Source: Sycobia sp. Sy_11
Taxonomy: Eukaryota > Arthropoda > Insecta > Hymenoptera > Epichrysomallidae
DNA: 64,000 bases
Assembly (NCBI GenBank): GCA_018907035.1
Contig: JACCIC010000002.1
Location: forward strand, 3,233,001 to 3,297,000
Direction of reading: 5' to 3'
The notes under the pieces are model-generated. The model worked only from the letters and a program-made list of their open reading frames with translations. It ran no database searches and had not been told where the DNA came from. Both the position numbers and the translations under genes were made by a program. Below are positions 34,801 through 48,499 of this stretch, piece after piece. Within the stretch, counting starts at the first letter, position 1, and each line of letters opens with the position of its first letter.

Positions 34801-37560
34801 AAGATTTGAACAATTGATAATTAGGTTTCAGTTAAACTCGATAAAAAAGTTTTTGTCCTTTAAATTTTTAGCACAATAAAAACTCACCAATTGCCGCCGT
34901 ATGAATAGTCGCAATTCCCGTGAGAGCTTTATATTCGCTCTTTAATTAGTTAACTGTAATTTTTGGATAATTCGTGCAAATAATAATTTCTGAAATTAAG
35001 CGAAAAATTAATATTTTTTTGTTAGATAATATTTGGTCGCATTAAAACTAGCAGAATTGAAAAAAGGATTGTTTATGCAAAAAGTATGAGAAAAACGAAT
35101 GGAACCAATCTATTCCAGTTCCACACAAGATTTTCATTGAATAATTTACTAATATTATAAATTTACTGTATTGTAGGTAAAGAATTATTGTAAAATCTAG
35201 TTCACTAATTTCCGATTAAATATCCAATACGGTGCAACTTAAGTTTGTTTTATTATATTAAAATTTCCGCTTCAGGAAAACTAGAATTAAGTTACATGAC
35301 AAAACAGTAAATTCAATTGCAACTATATAAGATAAAAGTATCAGTCAATGCCCTTTGTCAATGTTCTTCAATAATTTAATGCCTTTTAATAATATATTGT
35401 TAATAATAAGTGTGAATGACGTTTGAAATGATAAAACGTGCATCATTCAGAGGAAGATTATTAGAGTACCAAAGGAATCTTTTCTGAAACTATTCAATTA
35501 CGCATGCGTTATTATGATTACCGTTGAATGTGGCTAGGCACTATATTCCATTCCTTAAGAAAATTTTTTTTCGAATCGTTGCAAAAATTTCGATTGCTCA
35601 AAAATAATGCTCAATCGTCGCTGAATATGAATTGGATAAAAAATAAAAATCCAAAAAACGAATAATCCAAAAAATAAATAAATAACACAAAAACTTACCT
35701 GTAATAAAAGCTTTCCTATAAAATACCAGAAGAGGAGTCGTTGTTATGAAATCGAATTGCTCAGCTCGCAGTGCGTGAGCCATTACGGCCATTGAGAGAG
35801 AGAGAGAGAGAAAAAGGATAAAGAAGGCAAAATCCCACATAACCGCCAGGAAATTTAGCTAAATATATAAGCGAACTGTAATTTCATCCTCCTCGCTCTC
35901 CCACTTATTATCTTACGCGGCAAACTTCGAGCCAGTGACGATTTCATATGCGCACACACGCACAGAGGCGCAGAGGCACACGCGCGCGCGCATACACACG
36001 CATACGCACAACAGCGAGGTGCAGGTGCCGTAAAAGGAAAGGGGAAGCGTCATTCGTTTAGTCGCGCGCACCGCCTCGCCAGCGTGTAAAAGCCATCGTC
36101 GGGCCGGAAGTACCGGCGGTGGTAGCCGGAGAAAGTATGCGGAAGTCGCGACGCCGCGCGGAATCCAGTCGCGCTCGCGCGCTCGAGAAACTCCATCCAA
36201 GTTCCCGAGCGGGCACGCGTGCGCTCTCTCTATCCCTCACTCTCTCTCTCTCTCTCTCTCTGTTATTGACAGCTAATTTAATAAACTTGCTAATCACGTT
36301 TAATAAACTAATTAAGTCAGACGAGAGCCAATTCCGTAGCTCTAAAACAGATGCAGCAACGGCAGCCTGCAACATACAGCCTATCCTTACAGAGGGCATT
36401 ATTATACACACACACGCGCGCGCGCGCGCACGCACACACACACACACACATACACTCCATCCATGAAACTCGAATCTTACAACTTCGCCCCCCCCCGTAC
36501 CCACGATACCTTTCATTTCACTCCTCTCTTTCTCTTCTTGGTTGCCACAGTCGCGCGCGCTCTTCCCGAATATGTTTATTAAACTTGAATCCCTCTCTCT
36601 CCCTCTCACTTTCCCTCCCTTCTCTCTCTTTCTGTCTGTCGACTTTAATGAGAAATTTGTTTTATGCGTAGCGCACGCGCGCGGCTGGATGGAGCGGGGC
36701 GGTGAAGGGAGTTAAAAAGCTTTTGCCTATATAATTAGTTTCGACTTTATCCCTTTTGTGATTCGAGATGTCGGTATTGCAGTTTAATCAATATGACGTC
36801 GTTATGCAGAATGTTATTTTTTCATTGATTGCCAATGGAATTAAATAATTGATTTACACAATTACATACTCGTTTATGTATGAAAATTTCAATTATGACG
36901 AGATATTATGCAAATGACTTAGCTTGTTTTCTCAGCTTACCAATGCAATGAACGCAAATATTATATCGTTGCACATTTTGTTTTAGTTATTTATTTTAAA
37001 AAATTTTTATTTCTCCGTAAGCTCGTATTATTTATTTACTTTTACTTCGTAATGACTATAAACTTTTTAAACTATTGAATAGAGTAAAAATAAATCTGCA
37101 AAAAAATGTTTTTTTTTAGACTATTTGATTGATCCAATTAATTGATTCCAATGTTAATTTTTTCCATTATAAAAGTTATATAGTGGCAATTACTGATTTT
37201 GATGAATTATTAATTGTGTGAATGAATAGTAATAGAATTTTTAGAAATTCAATTACTAATATATGGCAATACACTAGATTATAGATATTGCAATTATCTA
37301 TGGATATGGAACATTAGATATTGCAATTTTCTTGGGATGCCAGGTTGATAAAATAGTGTTTTTAGATTTTTTCAGTTTCGGAAACTAAGCTCGTGAAGGT
37401 ATATGATTTACTGAAAAGACTATTGTATGATGAACATATATACACATAAGTACATCGCGAGATTATTACCCTATATACTCGTAAAACAAGTATTTATAAT
37501 TGTTAATTATACATTGAACAAGAAACATACTTATAATCTCCATGCCACGCTCGTCGTTTA
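34801..37560. other. AT-rich DNA with a central CpG-rich block, no gene seen
   Basis: 34800-35880 and 36720-37560 are AT-rich. The part between is CpG-rich, with TC tracts (36224-36261) and a mixed (CA)n/(CG)n tract. Frames at 36058-36671 cross these tracts and are not credible. Confidence 0.4.
36407..36451. repeat. alternating (CA)n-(CG)n-(CA)n tract
   Basis: About 45 bp of strictly alternating purine/pyrimidine sequence; CA repeats flank a CG core, a Z-DNA-type composition. Confidence 0.9.
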
Positions 37561-38199
37561 ATAATCGGCAGAATGTATTTTACAAAAGTCGTGGCTAGAA
37601 ATATATTTGTCGATAATTACAATCAAATCATTATTTCCCCGTTCGCATCTACATATCACGTTTACCTCTTGCGCAGCAAGCTCCTACGTTCAATTTTCTC
37701 ATTCGTCAATTTAAAAAAAGTCCTCGGCGATGCTCGAATTCACGATATTCGCGTGAAAACGATCCGACTATCAAGCTCGCTGCCTCGACTTTTACGAATC
37801 GGCCAACGATCCATTATTTCAACGGGTCAGCGGGAGAATCACGGCGGATTTCGGCAGCCTGTCGATCGCGCGCGCTCGAGCGACGCGGCGGGCTGTATTC
37901 AAGATTTACGATCGCCGCCGAGCGTTCGAAAAACCAACGAAATTTCCGTTACGAAAAAGATCCTCGGCAGACGCGGAGTCATTTACCGAGAACCAGCGAC
38001 GAACGGGCGAGCCCCCGCCACGCGGCGCTATGATAGAGGCCGCTTGAACGGCAATGCCCCCCGCCCGCCCCGCCCCTCGTCCCTGCGCTTATTATATATA
38101 CGTATATGAGCGTACGTCTATCCGCATGCGTACGCAAGTGCGCACGCCCGGGCCTCGTCTTTGTTGTCGAGAGTAATACTTGAAACGAAGCGCCGCGCG

Positions 38200-38202
<3 letters not shown>

Positions 38203-38238
<36 letters not shown>
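38203..38238. repeat. (CT)n microsatellite
   Basis: About 36 bp of CT repeat. Confidence 0.95.
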
Positions 38239-38240
<2 letters not shown>

Positions 38241-38545
38241 CTCCCCCTCCGCCCCGCCATCTATCTCCCTCGTCCTCGCTAATGCAGCGGATTATAATTA
38301 GAGAAGCTCGTTTTTGCGGCTCTCGCGAGTCTCGTCCTTTTTGGCGAGGGAGAGATAGAGATAGACGGAGAGAGAGAGAGAGCGAGAGAGAGCGCGAGAG
38401 AAGCACTCAGGCTTTTGACGACGACTAAATGACGTTCGGGCAAAGAAAGAGGATAGGGGCGAGGTGGAGGGGGGCAGGGTAATGGGTGGCGGGCGGTCGT
38501 CAAATGCGATTACAAAACGCATTTCTGCGGGAGAAGGAGCAAGAG

Positions 38546-38548
<3 letters not shown>

Positions 38549-38587
<39 letters not shown>

Positions 38588-38589
38588 GT

Positions 38590-38653
<64 letters not shown>
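38549..38653. repeat. compound microsatellite (TA)n-(GA)n
   Basis: (TA)n at 38549-38583, then (GA)n at about 38590-38653. Confidence 0.95.
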
Positions 38654-38656
<3 letters not shown>

Positions 38657-39630
38657 CAACCCGCGAATTTTTAACCGGGGAATTAGTGAGTCGTGTGGTA
38701 ATTTTTTGATAACGGGGATTTGATTGCCCGTTGGTGGCAACGATCCCTCGTGATCGGAATCTCGCGGTTTTTCCAATTGCCGTTATATCGTATCGTTATA
38801 CTGTCTATATTGGATCGAGTTATTTAAGTAACAATAAGAACAAAGCATTGATAGTAAAAATGAAAAATAATTCCTCGGAACTGCGCCAAGTTTTTAAGTC
38901 AGGTTGAAAGCTGGCCATCGGACTGTGCCATTGATTGTAATTCTGAAAATAGAAACAGCAACTGCAAGGTTAGACGTTTTCTGTGTACTGCATAAATACT
39001 TTGCAAAAAGATCGGAGAAAGAGAAAAATCAACCGAGATAATCTCATTCCAACTGAAATCCCAATCGCTGTCGGTAAATTGTGACTGTCGTCTAAATCGA
39101 TTTCGAAACAGGACGACAACTTTTACACGCCTCGTCTCGACAGTTTTTCATTTCATGCCTCGATTTCTGCTCGCGCGCCTTCCGTTCATTAAGAATACGG
39201 AATACCGAGGAAGAAATCACATCCTCCTGCTCGTTACGATGAACCGATTTTCACCTCGCATCCCGCTACATTTATAATTCAATCCGACTGCGCAACGCTC
39301 GTCGCGAGAATGCGTTTTGAGAAAGTTTCATTTCTATCATTATTCATTAATCACACACGCCGAATAATAGCTTCCATCCGAGGCATCGTCCATTGAATAA
39401 ATAAGGGGGTCAAATTGTACGGGTTTACGGGGCCAATCAGCAGTAAAGCAGGATCGTCAGGAAGCCGGAAAAGCATTAAACCGAGGCCCGATAACGACGG
39501 CCGGATCCCGCGAGCGCGTCCCATTCGCGCGCCACGCTCGCGGGATCATTCGCGGCGCGCGTAAACACGCCCTAAAGGCGAACCCCCCCCCCCCAACCCT
39601 CTTAGATACGCGCGCACGGCAGACGTACGG

Positions 39631-39638
<8 letters not shown>

Positions 39639-39691
<53 letters not shown>
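39639..39691. repeat. (CT)n microsatellite
   Basis: About 53 bp of CT repeat. Confidence 0.95.
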
Positions 39692-39694
<3 letters not shown>

Positions 39695-39832
39695 CGAAGC
39701 CATTAATTTTTTTTACCGGGCAGCTGCTCCGCCCGCGCTCGGTGCCCTCCGGTAGAGGGGGCTGTGGGAGAAAAAAACCGCGTTGGCCGACGGGCGGTGG
39801 GAGGGGGTGGGGAGGCGGTGGCGAGGGTGCTC

Positions 39833-39835
<3 letters not shown>

Positions 39836-39864
<29 letters not shown>
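39836..39864. repeat. (GA)n microsatellite
   Basis: About 29 bp of GA repeat. Confidence 0.93.
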
Positions 39865-39866
<2 letters not shown>

Positions 39867-40050
39867 CGGGATAAAAAGAAGGAAGAGCCTCGGCGCTACG
39901 GCGGCAAGGCCGTCCGGCACTTTCAATTAAACTTCGGGGCGTTAAATTCCCGCGAAAATCATCCACCCCATCCCGCCCGCACCCGCCGGTGTAAATAAAA
40001 GCGCGCAGAGCCAAGAAAGACATTGGTCGGCGTATCGTTCGGTCCGACCT

Positions 40051-40077
40051 GTCTCTCTCTCTCTCTCTCTCTCTCTG
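40051..40077. repeat. (TC)n microsatellite
   Basis: About 27 bp of TC repeat. Confidence 0.92.
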
Positions 40078-40620
40078 TCCCTCCGCGTAGGTAATAGAAA
40101 AAGATAGAGTGCGAGAAGGGGGGGGAGGGCCGAAACGACCACGAGCCCGCAGAGAACCGGGAATTTATTTATTTTTTCTCTTTACAACCTGCGGTTGACG
40201 GATCCGCGCATGCATGGGCCATGAAAGTTTTTTAATTATTTAATCAGCGAATTAAGAATTAAGGAGGGGGGCGGCCGTCCGCGGGAAACGGCGCTAATTC
40301 TCCTTTCGCCCTGGCCTCTTTCCCAACCCTACCGCCCATCTGCCCTGTCTTTACGACGGGCCGAGGATGTAAAGGACACGGCGCGAGGGGCTGTTTTTTT
40401 TATCTCGCGGGCGTATAATGAATAGACGCGACTCGTTTCCAGGGGATTTCCAGGGGAGACGTCCTCTTCATTTTTTTTTTTTTTTTTGCTTTTTGTCGCC
40501 CGCCCCCCCCCCCCGGCCGAGCGAATTTTGGCCGTTGCCCCGCGTCCTTGTTGTGCATTTAATAAACGTGTGCTCTCCTTTATTTGGATCATTCATTTAA
40601 TTACTTTGACGAAGTTCGTG

Positions 40621-42315
40621 CGTCTGTTAAAGAAGATTATTAGATATCGAGTGCGGTCGATTGTTCATTGAATAATCAATTTTTCGAGACTAAAATTTCG
40701 GTACTAAATAGAGGCGAATATTTGAGGAACTGTAGAATTATTGACGTTAGGTGGGAATATGATATTCGACAATGGGAATAGTGTTTATATTTAAGTTAAC
40801 CACATTTTCGTTCTCTATTTCTCACTTTTGCTCATTTGAATTCATTTACTACCCTATTACATCGACAAAACTGAAAATCCGTCCATTGATTCTCTTATTG
40901 TAAGTAACGTCTTTTTGTAAGTAACGTTTTTCTATCGAACAAATTAAAATGAACACGACATGATTGTATCCGCTCCCTGCCAATTCGGATACATGGCTTA
41001 ACAATAACTTTTAATAATTGATTGCTTTTATAAAAATTATTTCTTTACATTCTCAAAGCTATTGAAAAACTTAAATATGTGATACGCTTAGTAAGTAACA
41101 AAATTATGTCAATAAATAAATAAATAAATAAATATATGTGAAATAATACATTTACAAAATTAACAACTTATGCGGAATTTTTTCAAAATCCTTTTAATAG
41201 TTCAAAGCCTGCTGTTTTAAAATAATATGTGTAATTATTTTTCTATTTATCGTTCCGATCCCTTTCAAATGTAAAAAATATCAAGTATCACGTATATAAT
41301 GTTATAGTTGAATATAATCAAATTACATATCCTATATATGTAGATATATATATATATTCTTACTTCACATTCACGATAAAGATATAAAAACCATGCCTAT
41401 CGATTATTTATAATTAAATCTAAATTTTTCACAAGGTTCGATCAAGCACGCACGTCCCTTCTCATACGCTGTAAAAGTGTGCAGGGGCCGTTCGGAAAAA
41501 AAATCCGAAGCTCGAAGTATTTAGTAATCGATGAATACAATCAGATCGTCCCAATGCCGCCAATAAATGCTAGGAGCTAACCAATTCTCCGTTGAATGGC
41601 CTATCCGTAAATTTCGGTACGAAACCATACCTTTAGAATCCTGGCAATCACGCGCGTCCAATGAATTGCCCGCCGACATTACGAGGGAGATAACGCTAAT
41701 CCCCTCTCCCCCCCGCCCCTTAAATCATACGACGGAATCCTTCTAGATTTCGTTAAAAGGACAGATGTATCGTGTCGACGTGCGAGCGAGAAAGAGGAGG
41801 GTGGAGCCCTCGGGAGAGCCGCTCTCAAATCGAAGCCTGAACGCGCGTTCCTGACAGGGACGTGAAGCTTGGAGCGGAGGGGGGCGCGAAACAGCGGAAC
41901 TCGCGAGAGAACGCGAACGATACGGTAAAAAAAACAGAGAAGAAAAAAATCATCGACCGCGCGCCCGCACATGTCGGACAATCGCCGAAAACTCGCGAAT
42001 ATTCCTCCCGTGCTATCCCGTCCCGCCCCCTGCCGCCATCCGCGCCAAACAGCCCACCGCGCGTCCGATAAACAATGAGGCGCTCGCGTGCTCGGACTCG
42101 CTAATACGTCAATAATGAAGAGGCAGAAATTACGGCGTGTATATCGGCAAACAATCGTGTTATTAGCGCGGACGGTCGGGCGTGGGGCCGCCGGCGCGGG
42201 GGGGAGGGGGAGCGCGGTCGTCGAGCAGTGCCCGGGCAAACAATGGGGTGCAACGGGGCGCGCGCGCGGGCACCGACGGCATCGCGAGATCTCGCCGACC
42301 GAGTCCGGTTCTCCA

Positions 42316-42318
<3 letters not shown>
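40621..42318. other. AT-rich DNA passing into a CpG-rich block, no gene seen
   Basis: 40621-41400 is AT-rich, with a short AAAT repeat near 41110-41135. 41400-42318 is mixed to GC-rich; 41515-41720 is a non-repetitive stretch with several CCAAT/ATTGG-type words. The 301-codon - strand frame at 41679-42584 runs through an (AT)n tract and is rejected. Confidence 0.4.

Positions 42319-42361
<43 letters not shown>
42319..42361. repeat. (AT)n microsatellite
   Basis: About 43 bp of AT repeat. Confidence 0.95.
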
Positions 42362-42363
<2 letters not shown>

Positions 42364-42718
42364 TATATACGTTTACTTGTATATAGACGCTGCAGTTTTC
42401 GAATAATTGGCAACGCAGCGAAAGTCTTGGCGGGGAACTGGTATCGCGCGTTCGGCGGAGGGTGGGGGGGGGAGGGTCGACCCTCGTTAGCGGCGCGGGC
42501 GGCCTTCCGACTATATGTGTATATCCAGGGTCCAGTCCAGCTCGGTCCAACGGGACTCGGTCTGTAATCACTTGTATAGATCACGGGAACGGCTCGGATG
42601 CACCGCTTGGCTCTGGTGCCGACGCCTGGCCGCCGATATTTTTAATTTCGGTAACTCCGACCCGAGTTCCGTAACCACCGTGCGGAAACTTAAATATCGT
42701 CTTGGCTACGCCCCCCCC

Positions 42719-42720
<2 letters not shown>

Positions 42721-42768
<48 letters not shown>
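42721..42768. repeat. (GT)n microsatellite
   Basis: About 48 bp of pure TG repeat, preceded directly by a C-run. Confidence 0.95.
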
Positions 42769-42770
<2 letters not shown>

Positions 42771-44137
42771 CGTTCGATCTACGTTGTCTACCTCGGGTCA
42801 GTTATGTATCAACGTGAGTATTTTGCCTATCAACTTATTCGATACGGCTGGGAGAAAGGGAGATTTTTCAACGTTCGCGATAAGAAGAAATGAATTCGAA
42901 GCCCTAACACGTTGTAAGATCGTCCAATTTTTATACAACAAAGAGCTTATCACTGTGTATGAAAGGCGAAGGAAGTGCTTGCTAAAAGGCGTTTCCTTTT
43001 CTTTTTTAGATAAATAATTGTTTTGTCGCAGAAGATAATGAAACTATAGGTGGAACATTTTTGTTATTTTAGAATACGAGGAGGCTAATTATCAATATGT
43101 CAGCTAGATATAATAAACGAAATTGTCCATAAAACTAGAGACACGTTTAAGTCGTAGTCGGTAAGCCTCTATAAAACCTTATATATACGTATCCTCACAA
43201 CTTGTACCGGGCTTATATCAGTCTCGTATTCCATCTGATATTAAAACTCCTGCAAAGTATCCAGTCCCTATCGATCGAAGAAAAAATACGAGGGCAATAT
43301 CTAAACGAATGAGACCGCTTGCGAGAGTAGACAGCAAATGTATTTGATTGCACTCTTTATTTCTGCATAAATTGCCATCAAATATTAAAAATTTACCGAA
43401 ATGTTTAATTGATTCAAAATTCTTTTTCATTATTATTATCATTATTAATAAACTCTATATCAATTTTCAATCTCTTTTATCATTTTTTAAAATTTATTTG
43501 ATGTCTGTATTTATACAAATTACATTTATATAAAAAAGTCAATTTAATTAGTCATAATAAAAGTCGATTAATTTAATGATTCTTTAAACATTACTATATA
43601 TTACGTTATTGTTTATCTACCGTATTAATTCTATTATATTTTACTTCTAATGCATATATAACGTTTACTAGCTCTTTTTTAACGTAACATCCATATAATA
43701 AATAGATATACAATATATTAAAATTATAATTGCAAGAAGGGTTAATGTAAACGAAAAATATTTTTAATTATTATTAATATGATTAGAGGCATAAGTTCTA
43801 TTAGTTTTTATTTAAGAAAAAATTTTTTGAATTAAAAACTTTTTGAACGTGCAATTAAAACAAGTATTTAACAATGTTAAACAAGTTTTGTAATAGCAAA
43901 TGACAGTGATGACATTTATGTAATAGACTAGATTGATTATTGTCAAAGATATATTTTATAAGTTTGAAGTATGAAATCGTGAATATGAAAGTACTCCCAT
44001 ATATTGGTATATAAATTTTTTTTTAAATATTTACCGAAAAATAAGAATCTTTAATTGTAAATATAAATGTATTCTATAAATTCATTGAGTCACGAAAAGG
44101 ATCATAAGGGAATCCTTGGAAATGGTTGAAAGGTAAG

Positions 44138-44194
<57 letters not shown>

Positions 44195-45748
44195 CTAATA
44201 CATGAATATTGAATAATTTAATTTGTTTTCGATATTCTCTCCAGAAAATTCCATCATCATCTTGTATTGTCTAAACTACTCTACATTCTTTTTAAACTTC
44301 TCAGTTCCTTTTTTTTTGGAAAACTCAGAGCGTTCAGTCGCATAGTGATTATTTCCGCGAACGTATAACGAATGATAAAATTTCTTTGGCGAATCTCCTC
44401 GCCGAACATCGGTTAACAATAAAACGACGTTTATTAAGAGAAGGGGGGGGAGGACTACAATCTCGGTCGCTCAGTCAAACGAAGCCGCGAAAATTCTCAA
44501 AACCAATCCTCATAATCATCGCCAGGCGGATGCGCGAGCGCGCCGTTTCGTCGAACACTAGAGAATCGTCAATTTCGCGGGCGCGAGCCGAAACCGTGGG
44601 GTCAGCGGCGGGGGGGGGGAGACCCGCGGGGAAAAAGGTCGGCGGCCCCCGGGGCTGCAGGACTGGTCTGTCGTCGTGCCGCGCGTATACACACGCGCAC
44701 CAACAGGGAGAACCGAATATTGTTCTCCGCGCGCACGAGCTTGCTTGGGAAAAATCCACCGGTGGTTCCGTGTTGTCTTTTTTGTTTTTTTTTTTTTTGT
44801 GTATTTTTTTTATACATTTATATACGTCGCTCCTGCGCCCCCCCCTCTCGACGTGACTCCGGCTGCTTTTAATTGCGTCGCGCACTTGTTTGCGCACAGG
44901 CAGTTTTTGCGATCGGCATCCCGGGTAAATATGAGAAAATTATTTCACTGTTGCCATTTTCTGGCCGCTCTCTATGGTTGCTCTCCCTCTCTCTCTCTCT
45001 CTTTCTCTCATCTCTCGTGTCATACGACGAAAATAATATTTCCAACCAGCAAATTTTGTATCTGACTGTAGTTTTGCATTTTCGATATTTTAAATAGCCA
45101 ATTACTTGTAGTACATGTATAAAACATTGGAATGGAAATTCTTAATGTAATCATGAAAATTGAGAAAGACATTGAAATAAAATTCGAGAGCTTAATGGCA
45201 CAAATTCCGGATTAAATTATAAATAGAAATATATAGTAGATTAAAAAAATCCACCTGCGTTTCTAAAATTTTAAATTTATCTCGGTATGTAACAATTTTT
45301 ATGATTGACTAAAAAGTCGTTTTGGATAAATCGATTATTTGAAATCTAATGTTCAGACACTTAAGTTCGATGTAGCGAAAATTCTAAAGAAAAAACGTGT
45401 TTAAGAACGCTTTTTTGTACATCCCAATATAAAGGAAACGAGTTTTAAATTATAGTACTGATTTATCTAATCTATTTACGGTCGTTGATCGCTACGATCA
45501 TTAGTATTTAAGAGTAAGGATCCTTCAGGCTATACTAAAATATATCGTAAACCGTATGTTTACGCAAATCCAGATATAAGCACATCTGATGAAATTTTCT
45601 TTATGTAAGCTATATCTAGTGGACTATTTGCGATGCCATCTGTAAAGAAAGTCATTGAAATTGTAAGCGAAAAATTTAATACATTTCATCATTATTTAAT
45701 CGTTGGATCTTAACCGAGTAGACAAGTGTATATTCTACGAACACATAC
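42769..45748. other. intergenic DNA, no gene seen
   Basis: AT-rich except for a CpG-rich block at 44350-45000 that includes G-, T- and C-runs. Frames crossing that block on both strands are composition-driven. Confidence 0.4.
44139..44191. repeat. (TA)n microsatellite
   Basis: About 53 bp of TA repeat. Confidence 0.95.
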
Positions 45749-45969
45749 TGCATTGAGAAAAAATTTCTAATATCAAGCAAATCATTTTCTTAAATTAAGA
45801 AAATATTTTTACTAGATTTAAGATGACGTGATTTGATTTAAGTGGACTCTTCTTGTATCAAGTAAGTACTTCCTTCATTGAAGAACATACTCTCTCGATT
45901 TAAGAGAATAATTTACTTCGTACAAAACAAGAAAATATTCATTTGATAACAGACATTTTTTTCAGTGCA
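45749..45969. mobile_element. 221-bp miniature inverted-repeat element
   Basis: The left end TGCATTGAGAAAAAATTTCT and the reverse complement of the right end, TGCACTGAAAAAAATGTCTG, match at about 16 of 20 bases, and the match goes on through TATCAA. TAC directly flanks both ends (45746-45748 and 45970-45972), a possible 3-bp (or TA) target duplication. The interior is AT-rich without a frame. The ends resemble those of the larger element at 17020-18077 (CA--GAGAAAAA). Confidence 0.65.
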
Positions 45970-48499
45970 TACTTGATAGGTTCCACCTCATTTTTTCTAA
46001 ACATTATCAAATAATTAAGTTGGATAATTTTGTTTTATCGAATAATTACAAATTTAATTATTAATATATAAATAAAATTTTGTCACTTTAAGAATATGAT
46101 TAAACATTTTATTAATATTCTACCGCTCTGCCTGCACCTTTAATATGTTCTATATTTGCATACATTAATTTCAATCGTAAAATTTTTTATTCAATTAATC
46201 CACGTGTAGAGTTCCTTGATTTATTAGAAAAAAGAACAAAAGTACCCGCCTCACGAGCGTATCGAAAACATTATCTAATGAAAATAGGGCGAGGCTTAAT
46301 TTAGCAACAACTTGATACTTCAATGCCTGTCTGTATTCGCCAAATCTCGGGCCATAAAATAAATCAATTCGCTTATAACGAAACGAAAATAAATGGATTC
46401 TACGTTGAAGTGCGCTCGTAAAATAAAATGAATTATAAGCCCCTTTAAAACCGGTCGATTAATTCACAAGCCTACATAGGCCTCTGGAAAGTATGCGCGC
46501 GCGAGCGCGCGTGTGCGTATACATACACGTAGATAATTTTTATTCCCACCATCACGTTATTAATTGTAACGCTACAAAAATAATAATTATGCTCCGAGCT
46601 GTGAGTTTCAAATCAAAAGCAGTCTTAGCGATATATATATATATATATTTCAGCGATTACGTACTTATAATGCCGAAGGAAATAAAGATACACTACACAG
46701 ACGTGTAGTATGGAACGCGAGAGAGCCATCTATCACAAGATCTATCGCCCACTGAAGGGGCAGCGGGGTGGGAGAGGGAGACAGCTCGATAAATTGCTTA
46801 ACTCCTAATCGGCGCGAGTCCATGCGGCTGGTGTATGTATGTGCGTCTGTGTCTGTATGTTTGTGCAATCTTTTTTTTCTCTCCCAGTACCGTTCGTCGT
46901 CCGTCCGAGAAAGAAGAAGATGAAAAAAGAAGAAGCGTTCAAGGGAAACCGGTTTTTTCAGTACGAAAGTGAGAGTCCCTCCCTCCCGATGCTAATCGAT
47001 TAATATTGTCCGTTCGAGGTTTTACTTTCTTTACACCTGTTATATCATTCTTCCTTGGTTATAGCGGAATGATTTCAGCTGGTTTTTTTTTTTAATATTA
47101 TCTTTAAATCATCTTATTACCATGTATTTGTACTTGCTTGGTATAATCGTCAGACCGAAAAGCAAAAACTACACACACTGATTTGTGACACATGGACATG
47201 ATTTAAATTTGAATTTAAATCCGTCCTATTTCGAACAAATATCGTTGAAGAAGAACTTTCACTGCTGATACAATAACTAACAGATCTGTCACCACTACGG
47301 TGGGAATATAGTACGCAAAGAGTTCACTTTACATTAACGGCTTGTTCCGTTCACTGTCAGCGCGTATTCACCGATAAGGCACTATGCACTGCTGAATACT
47401 TGTATTTACACTTTATTATGCATTGATAAATGTTGTATAATGACAGGTTCATCTACATGTTGAATGTCTAAAGTTGACAGTGTCATCTAGCGGAGTCGAG
47501 ACTACTATTCTTCTTGTTTCAATAATTTCAATAATGTCAATAATAAGACTTCTCTTCTTTCCAATCAAAATGCTGGATTTATTTTTTTTACTTTCGCATG
47601 CAATTTATTATACTAGCAGTATTCGTTGAAAAAAGAATATTTGACCTGCAAATGACCACTAATAACACGGTAACCAAGTGAAGGTCATTAATAAATTCCT
47701 TTGATCAAACTCGAAAACTTTTGTATAAAACCTCTGTTGAAATAGTAGTTAAAGAAAGTTATTCGCTATTAATTTATTACTGTACCTTTATATGATTTGT
47801 AAGTGACCTTTCAAACTTCAAGGTTTGATTCAAGATCAAATACTAATCTGGACGCGAGAATTTCTGTTCTTTTCAAATCCAGCGTTCAAAATAGGGGTTC
47901 ATATTTAAATACAAAAGTATTCTATTATGTTTATATGACGTTGGAGTAATTTTCTAGCTCATGAAAGTTTCATCAAACCTTATAACTTGTAAATGAAATA
48001 TTTGTTATCATAATACGGTCCAAGGCAGATGTTCGAGGTATGCTTACTTTTGTGATTCATTTATAAAAATTGACCCGATGTTCCGAATTTTGCTGAATAC
48101 TTATGGGCTTTTAATGACAGATTAAAGTAAAAACGATGTAACACATTTTATAGGGCTGCCATCGCCGTTTTTACATTCAAAGTAGTTACAAAAAGTAAGA
48201 AAAGCCAAAAGAAGCTAATCGAGCAACGACGGGTGAATATTCACCCAATATAGCCAATGTCTACGTTGATGAATGCAGTATGTAACTAATAAATTATCTT
48301 ACCTAATATTTTGCTTGATGAGACGGTGTATTTTACTTGATGAAGCTTCTAAGAATATAAAGGGAAGAAAATGGAAGGACGATAGGATGTGGATGTGGTA
48401 GTTTCTTTAGTAAACATCAAGCGTTATACCCGTAATACTCTTGTCTCGTCGTGGAATAACTTATAAGCTGGCATAGCTAAAAAGGTTGACTGAAATTTG
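45970..48499. other. intergenic DNA, no gene seen
   Basis: Mostly AT-rich. The block 46225-46480 is non-repetitive with homeodomain-like words. The region 46900-48480 holds nothing I recognise. Confidence 0.4.

Larger units (their letters stand above)
37561..40620. other. GC/CpG-rich mosaic block, no gene seen
   Basis: CpG-rich DNA with many TC/GA tracts. The 178-codon frame at 37573-38109 is the longest free of microsatellites, but it has no recognisable domain and is Arg/Ser/Pro-biased as expected from GC-rich DNA. The block 40150-40265 is non-repetitive with a Runt-like site and AT homeodomain-like sites. Confidence 0.4.

Noticed and set aside
37573..38109. 178-codon + frame
   Set aside because: Not crossed by microsatellites until its end, but no domain, no splice context and basic/Ser-rich composition expected in CpG-rich DNA.
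41679..42584. 301-codon open frame on the - strand, the longest in the window
   Set aside because: It runs straight through an (AT)n microsatellite (a long Tyr-Ile run), is Arg/Pro/Ser-rich as GC-rich antisense DNA gives, and has no recognisable domain.
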